Source: an uncultured Eubacteriales bacterium (lineage in GTDB: Bacteria; Bacillota; Clostridia; Christensenellales; DTU072). Taken from it: 8,015 nucleotides of DNA. The stretch spans positions 1 through 8,015 of the forward strand of contig CACXDF010000201.1 of assembly GCA_902766325.1 (NCBI GenBank), written 5' to 3'. How positions within the stretch are numbered: position 1 is the stretch's first letter; every line of letters begins with the position of its first letter. The notes beneath the pieces are model-generated. The model made no database searches, was not told the DNA's origin, and worked only from the letters and a program-made list of their open reading frames with translations. The position numbers and the translations under genes are program-made. This document shows, one piece after another, positions 1 through 5,946 of this stretch.

Positions 1-105
1 GATCTCCTTCTCTCCGCCGCGATAAGCCCATAAACCGATATGGCCGTTACCCAGCGGCGTCGCTTCGTTTTCGTCTTTAGCCGGTTTAGGGAAAAACAGT
101 TTCAT
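1..105 (-). CDS. GH95-like glycoside hydrolase (alpha-L-fucosidase type), N-terminal fragment
   Basis: Only the first 35 codons are present; the gene runs leftward out of the window. The visible protein starts MKLFFPKPAKDENEATPLGN and continues with GHIGLWAYRGGEKEI. The pattern PAK...NEA.PLGNG.(I/L)G....GG.EKE is the N-terminal signature of glycoside hydrolase family 95, whose members are mostly alpha-L-fucosidases (some act on galactose) that trim fucosylated glycans. No signal peptide is visible, so an intracellular enzyme is likely if this start is right. The ATG overlaps the ychF stop as ATGA and has no clear Shine-Dalgarno of its own, which suggests translational coupling to ychF. Family assignment rests on a short stretch; another clan-GH-L enzyme with the same N-terminal beta-sandwich is possible, and substrate cannot be judged because the catalytic domain is missing. 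Confidence 0.62.
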   Translation of the reverse strand, partial: MKLFFPKPAKDENEATPLGNGHIGLWAYRGGEKEI

Positions 106-1184
106 ACGTTAAATCTGAATATAACGACGTCGCCGTCCTTGAATACGTAATCCTTACCTTCGCTCCGCACCTTACCTTTTTCTTTTGCCGCGTTATAACT
201 GCCGCATTCAATGAGCGTGTTATAGTCCACGACCTCGGCGCGGATAAATCCTTTTTCGAAGTCGGTATGGATCTTACCGGCAGCCTGCGGCGCTTTGGTC
301 CCTTTCGTGATGGTCCAGGCGCGCGTTTCTTTTTCGCCCGCGGTCAAAAAGCTGATTAGACCGAGCAAAGAATAGCTCTTACGGATAAGCTGGGACAATC
401 CGCTTTCTTTCAATCCCAGTTCTTCCATAAACATAGCGCGTTCATCCTCTTCAAGAGCGGCAAGTTCTTCTTCCAACTTGACGCAAAGGACGACGACCTC
501 GCTACCTTCCGACGCAGCCAGTTCTTGCACTCTCTTGACGTAATCGCATTCTTCCTGTCCTTCGGAGATATTGGCGCAGTAGATCACCTTTTTGGAAGTG
601 AGCAGGAACATATCGTCCACCAAGGCTTTCTCTTCGTCGGTAAAGGTCATATTGCGAACGGGAACGCCCTGTTCCAGACCGCTCATGATGCGCTGTTGCA
701 GTTCCAGCTCGGTCAGATACTTTTTGTCGCCGCCTTTCATGGCGTTTTTGGTTTTATCAATGCGTCTTCCGAGGACGTCGATATCGGAGAAAATAAGTTC
801 CATATTGATGGTCTCTATATCGCGGACGGGATCGACGGTGTCCTCCGTATTGGTGACGTTGGGGTCGTCGAAACATCTTACGACGTGCACGATGGCGTCC
901 ACTTCGCGAATGTGGGAGAGGAACTTATTGCCCAGACCTTCTCCCTTACTTGCGCCGCGCACCAAGCCGGCGATATCGACGAATTCTATCGTAGTATAAA
1001 CAATACTTTTACTGTTATAGAGTTTGGCGAGCGCGTCCACCCGTTCGTCCGGGACTTTTACGACGCCTACGTTGGGTTCGATCGTACAAAAAGGATAGTT
1101 CGCCGCCATGGCGTTCGCATTGGTCAGCGCGTTAAAAAGGGTGCTCTTCCCGACGTTGGGTAAGCCTACCACACCTAATTTCAT
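102..1184 (-). CDS. ychF: Redox-regulated ribosome-binding ATPase YchF (OLA1 family)
   Basis: A 360-residue protein matching the whole YchF family (about 363 residues in E. coli). It is a cytosolic Obg-related P-loop NTPase that prefers ATP to GTP and binds ribosomes; its exact role (translation, stress response) is still debated. Visible motifs: Walker A GLPNVGKST at 7-15, with a hydrophobic residue (Leu8) typical of HAS-type NTPases; switch II/G3 DIAGL at 70-74; NISE at 205-208 in place of the GTP-specifying NKxD, which is the hallmark of this ATP-using family; a helical insertion at about 130-200; and a C-terminal TGS domain from about 278, including the highly conserved stretch around APQAAGKIHTDFEKGFIRAE and the ending DGDVVIFRFNV. 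The start is supported by GAGGTG five bases upstream and a strong promoter. It is the first gene of a leftward unit with the GH95-like gene. Confidence 0.97.
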   Translation of the reverse strand: MKLGVVGLPNVGKSTLFNALTNANAMAANYPFCTIEPNVGVVKVPDERVDALAKLYNSKSIVYTTIEFVDIAGLVRGASKGEGLGNKFLSHIREVDAIVHVVRCFDDPNVTNTEDTVDPVRDIETINMELIFSDIDVLGRRIDKTKNAMKGGDKKYLTELELQQRIMSGLEQGVPVRNMTFTDEEKALVDDMFLLTSKKVIYCANISEGQEECDYVKRVQELAASEGSEVVVLCVKLEEELAALEEDERAMFMEELGLKESGLSQLIRKSYSLLGLISFLTAGEKETRAWTITKGTKAPQAAGKIHTDFEKGFIRAEVVDYNTLIECGSYNAAKEKGKVRSEGKDYVFKDGDVVIFRFNV

Positions 1185-1214
1185 TTTTCACCTCGAAAAA
1201 AACTTTGTGCATAA

Positions 1215-1243
1215 ATTATAACTCTTTTTCATAGGCTTGTAAA
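1215..1243 (-). promoter_or_regulatory. Sigma-A promoter of ychF
   Basis: Read on the minus strand: -35 TTTACA (1243-1238, five of six consensus bases), a 17-base spacer, and -10 TATAAT (1220-1215, perfect). Transcription should start near 1208, giving a leader of about 24 bases that includes the GAGGTG ribosome site. It lies in the 69-base gap shared with the divergent uppP. For uppP no equally good promoter is visible: a TATAAC at 1217-1222 on the plus strand has no matching -35. Confidence 0.8.
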
Positions 1244-1253
1244 GGCAAAAACC

Positions 1254-2000
1254 ATGAACGAGTATCTTTCTTATATCATTCTCGGATTGACGCAGGGGCT
1301 GACTGAGTTCCTGCCCGTATCCAGCAGCGGCCATCTTTTGCTTTTGGAAAACATGGGGATCGGAGACCCGAGCATCCTGAACAATCTAATCCTGCATTGC
1401 GCGACGCTGATCGTAGTGCTGATCGCTTACGGAAAAAAACTTTTCGCCTTGTTGCGGCGTCCGACCTGTCCGCAAGCGCGTTTTTTACTACTGGCGACCC
1501 TTCCCACGGCGCTTTGCGCGGCAGCTATCCGTTATTTTTTACCCGATCCGTCCTACTTTTTGCCTTTCTTCTTCGCGCTCAATTCTTTCGTGCTTGTCTT
1601 GCCGCGCTTTTTTACCCCGACAACGCCGCTGACTTCACGATCTTCCGCAAAAGCGCTTATCGTCGGACTGACGCAGGGCCTCGCCTGTTTTCCCGGTTTA
1701 TCGAGAAGCGGATCTTCTTCGACGGCGCTCCTGTTTTCCGGTTGTCCGCGAAAAGAGGTACCCGAGTACTCTTTTTTGTTATCCGTACCCATCGTTTTGG
1801 GAAGCAGTTTGATAGAGGTGATCGGTCAAGGATTCGACGGCTTTACGCCGGCCGTTCTGCCCGGCGCTCTGGTTGCGTTCATAAGCGGCCTCTTCGCGCT
1901 GAAATTTTTTTCGAAAACACTCGAAAAACAGCGCCTCCACCTTTTTTCCGCCTACACCCTGCTAATGTCCGTCGCATCGTTTTATCTGCTTTTCGGATAA
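1254..2000 (+). CDS. uppP: Undecaprenyl-diphosphate phosphatase UppP (BacA)
   Basis: A 248-residue polytopic membrane protein that dephosphorylates undecaprenyl pyrophosphate, recycling the lipid carrier for peptidoglycan and other envelope polymers; extra copies give bacitracin resistance in known cases. Both family signatures are visible: the (E/Q)xxxE region QGLTE at 14-18 followed by FLPVSSSGHL at 19-28 (active-site Ser and His), and PGLSRSGSS at 147-155, the phosphate-binding PGxSRSGxT motif with Ser in the last place. The hexapeptide GLTQGL occurs at 11-16 and again at 138-143, in line with the family's inverted-repeat fold. It is shorter than the usual 265-280 residues, mainly because loops between helices are short. 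The ATG at 1254 is preceded by AAAGG at 1241-1245. It stands alone between the divergent ychF and the DnaA-box region. Confidence 0.95.
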   Translation: MNEYLSYIILGLTQGLTEFLPVSSSGHLLLLENMGIGDPSILNNLILHCATLIVVLIAYGKKLFALLRRPTCPQARFLLLATLPTALCAAAIRYFLPDPSYFLPFFFALNSFVLVLPRFFTPTTPLTSRSSAKALIVGLTQGLACFPGLSRSGSSSTALLFSGCPRKEVPEYSFLLSVPIVLGSSLIEVIGQGFDGFTPAVLPGALVAFISGLFALKFFSKTLEKQRLHLFSAYTLLMSVASFYLLFG

Positions 2001-2007
2001 AAGAAAA

Positions 2008-2067
2008 ATAAAGTCGCTCGAACGAAATTACATATTTCGACAATTTTTGCACAAAATACGACTTTAT
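2008..2067. repeat. Nested inverted repeats downstream of uppP
   Basis: Outer arms ATAAAGTCG (2008-2016) and CGACTTTAT (2059-2067) are perfectly complementary over 9 bases. Inside them lie CGAAAT/ATTTCG (2023-2028 and 2034-2039, 5-base loop), followed four bases later by TTTTT, and TTTTG/CAAAA (2045-2049 and 2052-2056). The inner hairpin plus T-run could act as a weak terminator for uppP. The right outer arm overlaps the first DnaA box. Confidence 0.4.
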
Positions 2068-2072
2068 CCACA
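2064..2072 (+). promoter_or_regulatory. DnaA box, perfect consensus
   Basis: TTATCCACA, identical to the strongest DnaA box. It forms an inverted pair with the box at 2081-2089. Confidence 0.7.
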
Positions 2073-2080
2073 TTTTTCTC

Positions 2081-2089
2081 AGTGGATAA
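2081..2089 (-). promoter_or_regulatory. DnaA box, one mismatch
   Basis: TTATCCACT on the minus strand, differing from consensus only at the last base. Together with the box at 2064 it makes a perfect 9-bp inverted repeat (TTTATCCAC at 2063-2071, GTGGATAAA at 2082-2090). Confidence 0.55.
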
Positions 2090-2165
2090 AATCGGTAGAT
2101 CAAGAAAATCGGTATGATTATCGCATATTATAAAAGAAAATGACGGAAATCGGACGGTTTGAAAA

Positions 2166-2174
2166 TGTGGATAA
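2166..2174 (-). promoter_or_regulatory. DnaA box, perfect consensus
   Basis: TTATCCACA on the minus strand (TGTGGATAA on the plus strand). It is the first of two boxes in the same orientation with 12-base spacing. Confidence 0.7.
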
Positions 2175-2177
2175 CTC

Positions 2178-2186
2178 GGTGGATAA
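2178..2186 (-). promoter_or_regulatory. DnaA box, one mismatch
   Basis: TTATCCACC on the minus strand, three bases from the perfect box at 2166-2174 and in the same orientation. The 12-base period would place two DnaA protomers close together on roughly the same DNA face. Confidence 0.55.
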
Positions 2187-2323
2187 GTTATGCGCGTTCG
2201 GATACAAAAGTTTAAAAAACCGTTTTCGGACCGTCTTTGGGTACCCTTTTACATAAGAGAGAGAACTACGCTCGGGTATAAAAAATAAAGAAACGGAATC
2301 ATCCGCAAGGGAGGAGGCAAATC

Positions 2324-3022
2324 ATGTTTATCGTCGTTAAGAAAAAAAGTATCATTCTCGTTTTTTGCGTCGTCACATTGATTCTTGCGTTGACGGGAAC
2401 GGGGATCGCGTTGACCAAGACGGGCGCGTTCGCCTTGCAGAAAAAATATGCCGTCGTGATCGACGCCGGGCACGGCGGCGCGGACGGCGGCGTGACGGGA
2501 AAAAACGGGACGAAAGAATCGGATCTCAATCTGATCGTCGCGCGCTTGCTGGAAAAAAAGTTGTCGGACGGAGGCTTCCGGACGATCATGACGCGAAAAG
2601 ACGAAAACGGCCTCTACGGCGACTCTCTCGATAAGTTCAAGGCAAGAGACTTCGCCGAGCGGAAACGGATCATACAAGAATCGGCCCCCGACGCCGTGAT
2701 CAGCATTCACGCCAATAAGTTTCCGCAGAGTCCTTCGAGAAGAGGCGCCCAGGTCTTTTTTAACCCGGCTTCGGAAGAAGGAAAAAAACTGGCGAACAGT
2801 CTGCAAGACAGACTGAATCGATTGAACGAAAAATACGTCGGCAAAACTTTTATGCCCCTGAAAGGAGAGTATTTTATGCTCAACTGCACCGAGAAGCCGT
2901 CTGTGATCGTAGAATGCGGATTCCTCAGTAACGAAGAGGACGAAAAACTGTTGCAAACGCCCGAATACAGAGAAGAACTCGCAGAAGCAATCGCGCTCGG
3001 ACTGTCCGACTATTATAAATAA
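2324..3022 (+). CDS. cwlD: N-acetylmuramoyl-L-alanine amidase, CwlD-like (Amidase_3)
   Basis: A 232-residue zinc amidase that cleaves the bond between N-acetylmuramic acid and the stem peptide. In spore formers CwlD does this in the spore cortex as a step towards muramic-delta-lactam, needed for germination; B. subtilis CwlD has a similar length (about 237). The N-terminus has a basic start (KKK at 6-8) and one hydrophobic segment at about 9-30, a membrane anchor or signal sequence, so the enzyme acts outside the membrane. Catalytic-domain motifs: VVIDAGHGGADGG at 44-56 (zinc ligand His50), Glu65 in KESDLNL (second ligand), SIHANK at 127-132 (third ligand His129), and ECGFLSN at 197-203 with the catalytic Glu197. 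The SRRGAQVFFNP segment (138-148) is typical of the CwlD group. The start is fixed by a strong AGGGAGGAGG at 2308-2317. A general growth-phase amidase remains possible. Confidence 0.85.
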   Translation: MFIVVKKKSIILVFCVVTLILALTGTGIALTKTGAFALQKKYAVVIDAGHGGADGGVTGKNGTKESDLNLIVARLLEKKLSDGGFRTIMTRKDENGLYGDSLDKFKARDFAERKRIIQESAPDAVISIHANKFPQSPSRRGAQVFFNPASEEGKKLANSLQDRLNRLNEKYVGKTFMPLKGEYFMLNCTEKPSVIVECGFLSNEEDEKLLQTPEYREELAEAIALGLSDYYK

Positions 3023-3065
3023 CGAAAAGGTAACGGAATTTTTTTTCGAGACATATTGTGTAGTG

Positions 3066-3079
3066 TAGACGAAAGTCTA
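3066..3079 (+). other. Small GAAA-tetraloop hairpin in the leader of the Cys-rich gene
   Basis: TAGAC (3066-3070), loop GAAA, GTCTA (3075-3079): a perfect 5-bp stem capped by a GNRA-type tetraloop, extendable by G-U pairs. It sits ten bases upstream of the strong ribosome site AAAGGAGG (3089-3096). It could stabilise the mRNA 5' end or shape ribosome access. It is short enough to arise by chance. Confidence 0.35.
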
Positions 3080-3107
3080 TGAATCTTGAAAGGAGGTTAG
3101 CTACACC

Positions 3108-3317
3108 ATGAATTTCTTCGATGGCTTTGCTTCGGGAAGCGGATGCGGTTGCGGCGGAGGCGGTTGCGGATGTAACACTCTTTGGCTCTTGCTCTTACTT
3201 TGCTGCTGCGGCAACGGCGCCAATTTGTGCGACTTGTTACCGTTGTTACTTATCCTCTGCTGTTGCGGCGGAGGCAATAAGGGCCGCGATTGTTCTTGCA
3301 ACTCCGGTTGCAATTAA
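3108..3317 (+). CDS. Small Cys/Gly/Leu-rich protein of unknown function
   Basis: A 69-residue protein with 14 cysteines, 16 glycines and 13 leucines. The N-terminal part (10-22) is Gly-Cys alternation (GSGCGCGGGGCGC). Two similar hydrophobic modules follow, ending LLLLLCCCGNG (27-37) and LLLILCCCGGG (46-56), with the CCC triplets 19 residues apart; the tail has CSCNSGC (62-68). Coding is supported by the strong AAAGGAGG at 3089-3096 (11 bases before the ATG), a hairpin just after the stop, and the module repeat. Similar short proteins occur in Clostridia, where automated pipelines label some 'chorion class high-cysteine' proteins; no function is established to my knowledge. The Leu stretches could enter a membrane and the cysteines could cross-link or bind metal. 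Its place after cwlD makes a spore-coat or envelope role worth considering, but this is only inference. Confidence 0.78.
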   Translation: MNFFDGFASGSGCGCGGGGCGCNTLWLLLLLCCCGNGANLCDLLPLLLILCCCGGGNKGRDCSCNSGCN

Positions 3318-3327
3318 TTCTGTTTCC

Positions 3328-3351
3328 GGGGCGGCGCATGCGCGTCGCCCC
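3328..3351 (+). terminator. GC-rich hairpin, probable terminator of the Cys-rich gene
   Basis: Eleven bases after the stop, GGGGCGGCGC (3328-3337) pairs with GCGCGTCGCCCC read backwards to 3351: a 10-bp stem with one G-U pair and the 4-base loop ATGC. The stem is very stable, but the following bases (CGTCGGCTTATT) lack an immediate T-run, so it may be an imperfect intrinsic terminator or a 3'-end stabiliser. Confidence 0.5.
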
Positions 3352-3425
3352 TCGTCGGCTTATTAACGTTTTGATTTGCTCAATTTCCATATATAAAAAA
3401 CCGGAATCTTCTTCTTAATTGACTA

Positions 3426-3454
3426 TTGATTTTTGAAACCGATTGTGGTATCAT
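3426..3454 (+). promoter_or_regulatory. Putative sigma-A promoter of the uronate operon
   Basis: -35 TTGATT (3426-3431), a 17-base spacer, and -10 TATCAT (3449-3454, five of six). The predicted start near 3461 leaves a short leader with the ribosome site AGGGAGA (3474-3480). The spacer holds TGAAACCGATT (3434-3444), one half of a LacI/CcpA-type operator, and an imperfect dyad GTGGTAT-CAT-ATTACAC (3445-3461) overlaps the -10, so a repressor binding here is plausible. The region 3352-3425 shows nothing else. Confidence 0.5.
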
Positions 3455-3488
3455 ATTACACGATCATTATAATAGGGAGATTTCGGGT

Positions 3489-4880
3489 ATGCGCAAATTT
3501 ATGTCTGACGATTATTTGATAACAAATAATACTGCGAAAAAGATTTATAAAAGGATAAAAGACTTACCGATCTTCGATTATCACTGTCATTTGAGTCCGG
3601 AAGAGATTTTGGAAGACAAAACTTTTTATAATCTGACGGAGCTTTGGCTCCTCGGCGACCACTACAAGTGGCGCGTGATGCGTAACTATGGCGTGGAAGA
3701 ACGCCTTGTCACCGGCGACGCCCCGGCATACGATAAATTTTTTGCGTTTGCGTCCGCCCTGCCCTCTTTTATCGGTAATCCCGTCTATCATTGGGCGCAT
3801 CTGGAGCTGAAACAATATTTCGGTATCACCACTCCCCTTTCGGCGAAAACAGCCAAAGATATCTGGGACAAAACGGTCAAGATGATGGCTGACGGTTCTT
3901 TTTCCGCGCGCAAACTGATCGCAGGCAGTAACGTCGACACCGTCGGTACCACGGACGATCCGACCAGCGCCTTAAAAGCGCACGAAGAGCTCGCAAAGGC
4001 CGGACTGCCGTTTACCGTCGTGCCTTCTTTCCGCCCCGATAACGCCATCAATATCGAAAAACCCGTCTTCGCGCAATATATCAATAAGCTGGCCGCGGCA
4101 AGCGGATTTAAAACGGAAACCTTCGACGGACTCGTCTCCGCTCTGAAAAACCGTCTCGACTACTTCGTCGATCACGGATGCGTTGCGACGGACGTTTCTT
4201 TCACAGACTTCCCCAAAGGCACGGGCGACGAAGCCAAAGCGAACAAAGCTCTCCAAGACGTACTCGCCGGCAAAAAGATCGCAAAAGAAGAAGAGGATGA
4301 ATTCAAATATTGCATCCTGAAAAGATTGGGCGGCCTGTTCGCGGAAAGAAATCTCGTTATGCAAGTGCATACCGGAGTGCTCCGCAATCAAAACACCTCT
4401 CGTTTCGCGGCGATCGGCGCAGACTGCGGTATCGACAGCGTAGGCAACGCTCTCGACATCGAAGCGGGCGGCAAACTGTTCGACGATATCGAAAAAACCT
4501 ACGGTTTACCCAAGACCATCGTGTATACTCTGAATCCCAACTCTTACTACCCCCTGGCGACGATGATCGGCGACTTTGCCGGACAGATCGGAGGCAAGTT
4601 ACAGCTCGGCGCGGCGTGGTGGTTTATGGATCACAGAGACGGCATTCGCGAACAACTGCATATCTTTGCGGACACCGCGGGTCTCGGTCTCTTCAACGGT
4701 ATGCTCACCGACTCGCGCAGCTTCGTCAGTTACGCCCGTCACGATTACTTCCGCCGCATATTCTGTTCCGTGATCGGAGAATGGGTGGAAGCGGGAGAAT
4801 ACCCGGATGACTTAGAAGAACTCGTTACCCTGGCGGGCAACGTGGCGTTTTATAACGCAAAAAAATATTTTACGAGGTGA
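3489..4880 (+). CDS. uxaC: Uronate isomerase (glucuronate/galacturonate isomerase)
   Basis: A 463-residue cytosolic enzyme of the amidohydrolase superfamily that converts D-glucuronate to D-fructuronate (and D-galacturonate to D-tagaturonate). Length matches the family (about 470). Motifs: MRKFMSDDYLITN start, DYHCHL with His32 and His34 as metal ligands, TTDDP at 154-158, the HTGVLRNQNTSRF segment from 294, TLNPNSYYPLATMIGDF from 347, LGAAWWFMDHRDG at 373-385, and GMLTDSRSF at 404-412 with Asp408 matching the conserved metal-site Asp. The reading frame stays open back to a TTG at 3426, but family alignment and AGGGAGA eight bases upstream choose the ATG at 3489; the upstream part overlaps the promoter. 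It is the first gene of the glucuronate operon. Galacturonate use is not supported, since uxaA and uxaB are not in the window. Confidence 0.96.
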   Translation: MRKFMSDDYLITNNTAKKIYKRIKDLPIFDYHCHLSPEEILEDKTFYNLTELWLLGDHYKWRVMRNYGVEERLVTGDAPAYDKFFAFASALPSFIGNPVYHWAHLELKQYFGITTPLSAKTAKDIWDKTVKMMADGSFSARKLIAGSNVDTVGTTDDPTSALKAHEELAKAGLPFTVVPSFRPDNAINIEKPVFAQYINKLAAASGFKTETFDGLVSALKNRLDYFVDHGCVATDVSFTDFPKGTGDEAKANKALQDVLAGKKIAKEEEDEFKYCILKRLGGLFAERNLVMQVHTGVLRNQNTSRFAAIGADCGIDSVGNALDIEAGGKLFDDIEKTYGLPKTIVYTLNPNSYYPLATMIGDFAGQIGGKLQLGAAWWFMDHRDGIREQLHIFADTAGLGLFNGMLTDSRSFVSYARHDYFRRIFCSVIGEWVEAGEYPDDLEELVTLAGNVAFYNAKKYFTR

Positions 4881-4887
4881 AAAAACA

Positions 4888-5934
4888 ATGAAAATGACAT
4901 TCAGATGGTATGGAGAAAACGACTCCATCAGTCTCGAAAAGATCAGACAGATCCCCAACATGTACAGCGTCGTCACTGCTGTTTACGACGTACCTGTAGG
5001 CGAAGTCTGGCCGGAAGAAAACATCGCTCGTCTGAAAAGCCTCTGTGAAGCGAAAGGGCTTAAGATGGAAGTGATCGAGAGCGTTCCCGTTCACGAGGAT
5101 ATCAAGATCGGCCTTCCCACCCGCGACAAGTATATCGAAGCCTACAAAGAGAATATCCGCAGATTGGGCAAAGCCGGCGTCAAGTGCATCTGCTATAACT
5201 TTATGCCCGTATTCGACTGGACTCGTACGCAGCTCGATAAAGTTGCCTTCGACGGAAGTAATTCTCTCGTATATTATCCCGAACAGATCAAAAAGATGAA
5301 TCCGCTGGACGGAAGCCTTTCTTTGCCCGGTTGGGACTCCAGTTATAAAAAAGAAGACCTGAAAAAGCTCTTCGAACAATATGCTTCGGTAGACGAAGAC
5401 AAACTGTTCGACAATCTGGAATACTTTTTGAAGGCGGTCATTCCCGTTTGCGAGGAATACGGCGTCAATATGGCTATCCACCCGGACGATCCGCCGTGGC
5501 CGATCTTCGGGCTGCCCCGCATCATCACTTGCGAAAAGAATATCGACCGCTTCCTGAAGCTCGTCGACAGTCCGAACAACGGTCTGACCTTCTGCGTCGG
5601 TTCTCTCGGCGCCGACCCCAACAACGATCTCGTCCATATGGTGGAAAAGTATGTCAAGATGGGTCGCATCCACTTTATGCATATCCGCAATATAAAATTG
5701 ATCGACGGCGGCTTCGAAGAGACAGCGCACGATCAGAACTACGGCTCCATGGATATCATCGGTATCATCCGGAAACTGGCCGAAAACAATTACGACGGCT
5801 ATTGCCGTCCCGACCATGGCAGAATGATCTGGGGCGAAACGGGCAAACCGGGTTACGGTCTCTTTGACAGAGCTTTAGGCGCGTGTTATATCAACGGCGT
5901 GTGGGAAACCGCCAATAAATTTTTGAATAAATAA
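4888..5934 (+). CDS. uxuA: Mannonate dehydratase
   Basis: A 348-residue TIM-barrel enzyme that dehydrates D-mannonate to 2-keto-3-deoxy-D-gluconate (KDG), using a divalent metal (Mn2+ or Fe2+). The length matches the Gram-positive form, shorter than the roughly 394-residue E. coli one. Motifs: MTFRWYGENDSISL at the start, YNFMPVFDWTR at 103-113, MAIHPDDPPWPIFGLPRI at 195-212, FCVGSLG at 235-241, HFMHIRNI at 262-269, and YCRPDHGRMIWGE at 305-317. Likely metal ligands are His198, Cys236, His265 and Asp309, with His310 and Tyr323 at the positions of the known catalytic pair. The gap to uxaC is seven bases, and the ribosome site GAGGTGA (4874-4880) contains the uxaC stop codon, so the two genes are tightly coupled. 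Confidence 0.97.
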   Translation: MKMTFRWYGENDSISLEKIRQIPNMYSVVTAVYDVPVGEVWPEENIARLKSLCEAKGLKMEVIESVPVHEDIKIGLPTRDKYIEAYKENIRRLGKAGVKCICYNFMPVFDWTRTQLDKVAFDGSNSLVYYPEQIKKMNPLDGSLSLPGWDSSYKKEDLKKLFEQYASVDEDKLFDNLEYFLKAVIPVCEEYGVNMAIHPDDPPWPIFGLPRIITCEKNIDRFLKLVDSPNNGLTFCVGSLGADPNNDLVHMVEKYVKMGRIHFMHIRNIKLIDGGFEETAHDQNYGSMDIIGIIRKLAENNYDGYCRPDHGRMIWGETGKPGYGLFDRALGACYINGVWETANKFLNK

Positions 5935-5946
5935 ACGAGGTGTATT

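Larger units (their letters stand above)
2001..2323. other. AT-rich gene-free region with DnaA-box cluster (origin-like or DnaA-regulatory)
   Basis: This 323-base stretch holds no credible gene. It contains four DnaA-box-like 9-mers between 2064 and 2186: perfect TTATCCACA at 2064-2072 (plus) and 2166-2174 (minus), and one-mismatch copies TTATCCACT at 2081-2089 (minus) and TTATCCACC at 2178-2186 (minus). The last two boxes are direct repeats 12 bases apart, followed by GTTATGCGCG, a layout reminiscent of Firmicute origins. A weaker TTTTGCACA sits at 2045-2053. Between the box pairs lies an AT-rich tract (2113-2142, about 80% AT) that could be an unwinding element. No dnaA, dnaN, rpmH or gid gene flanks it in the window. 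It may be the chromosomal origin, a DnaA-titrating or reactivating locus, or a DnaA-regulated promoter of cwlD. A TATAAA at 2277-2282 lacks a well-placed -35. Confidence 0.6.

Noticed and set aside
525..1163. Long plus-strand open frame (212 codons) and a second one at 592-999, antisense to ychF
   Set aside because: The minus strand encodes a full, highly conserved YchF; the antisense translations have no recognisable motif or ribosome site.
1397..2011. Arg-rich open frame overlapping uppP in another frame
   Set aside because: Biased composition (Arg/Phe/Ser-rich) is typical of a shadow; uppP has all family motifs.
1879..2103. Minus-strand frame of 74 codons at the end of uppP reaching into the gene-free region
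   Set aside because: Antisense to a real gene for most of its length, no ribosome site, basic random-looking composition; its upstream end covers the DnaA boxes.
2249..2956. Minus-strand frame of 235 codons antisense to cwlD
   Set aside because: cwlD carries the complete amidase signature on the other strand; no family resemblance in the antisense product.
3101..3313. Gln/Pro-rich minus-strand frame opposite the Cys-rich gene
   Set aside because: Its composition is just the complement of Gly/Cys/Leu codons; the plus strand has the strong ribosome site.
3121..3366. Ala-rich frame overlapping the Cys-rich gene in a second plus-strand frame
   Set aside because: No ribosome site, and it runs through the terminator-like hairpin.
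3468..3473. Perfect TATAAT just upstream of uxaC
   Set aside because: It overlaps the ribosome site, so transcription from it would start after the Shine-Dalgarno; it also has no well-spaced -35.
3426..3488. N-terminal extension of uxaC from a TTG codon
   Set aside because: It overlaps the probable promoter; the family begins at MRKFM, which has its own ribosome site.
4870..5817. Minus-strand open frame of 315 codons antisense to uxuA
   Set aside because: An artefact of codon bias in uxuA; the sense strand has all mannonate dehydratase motifs.
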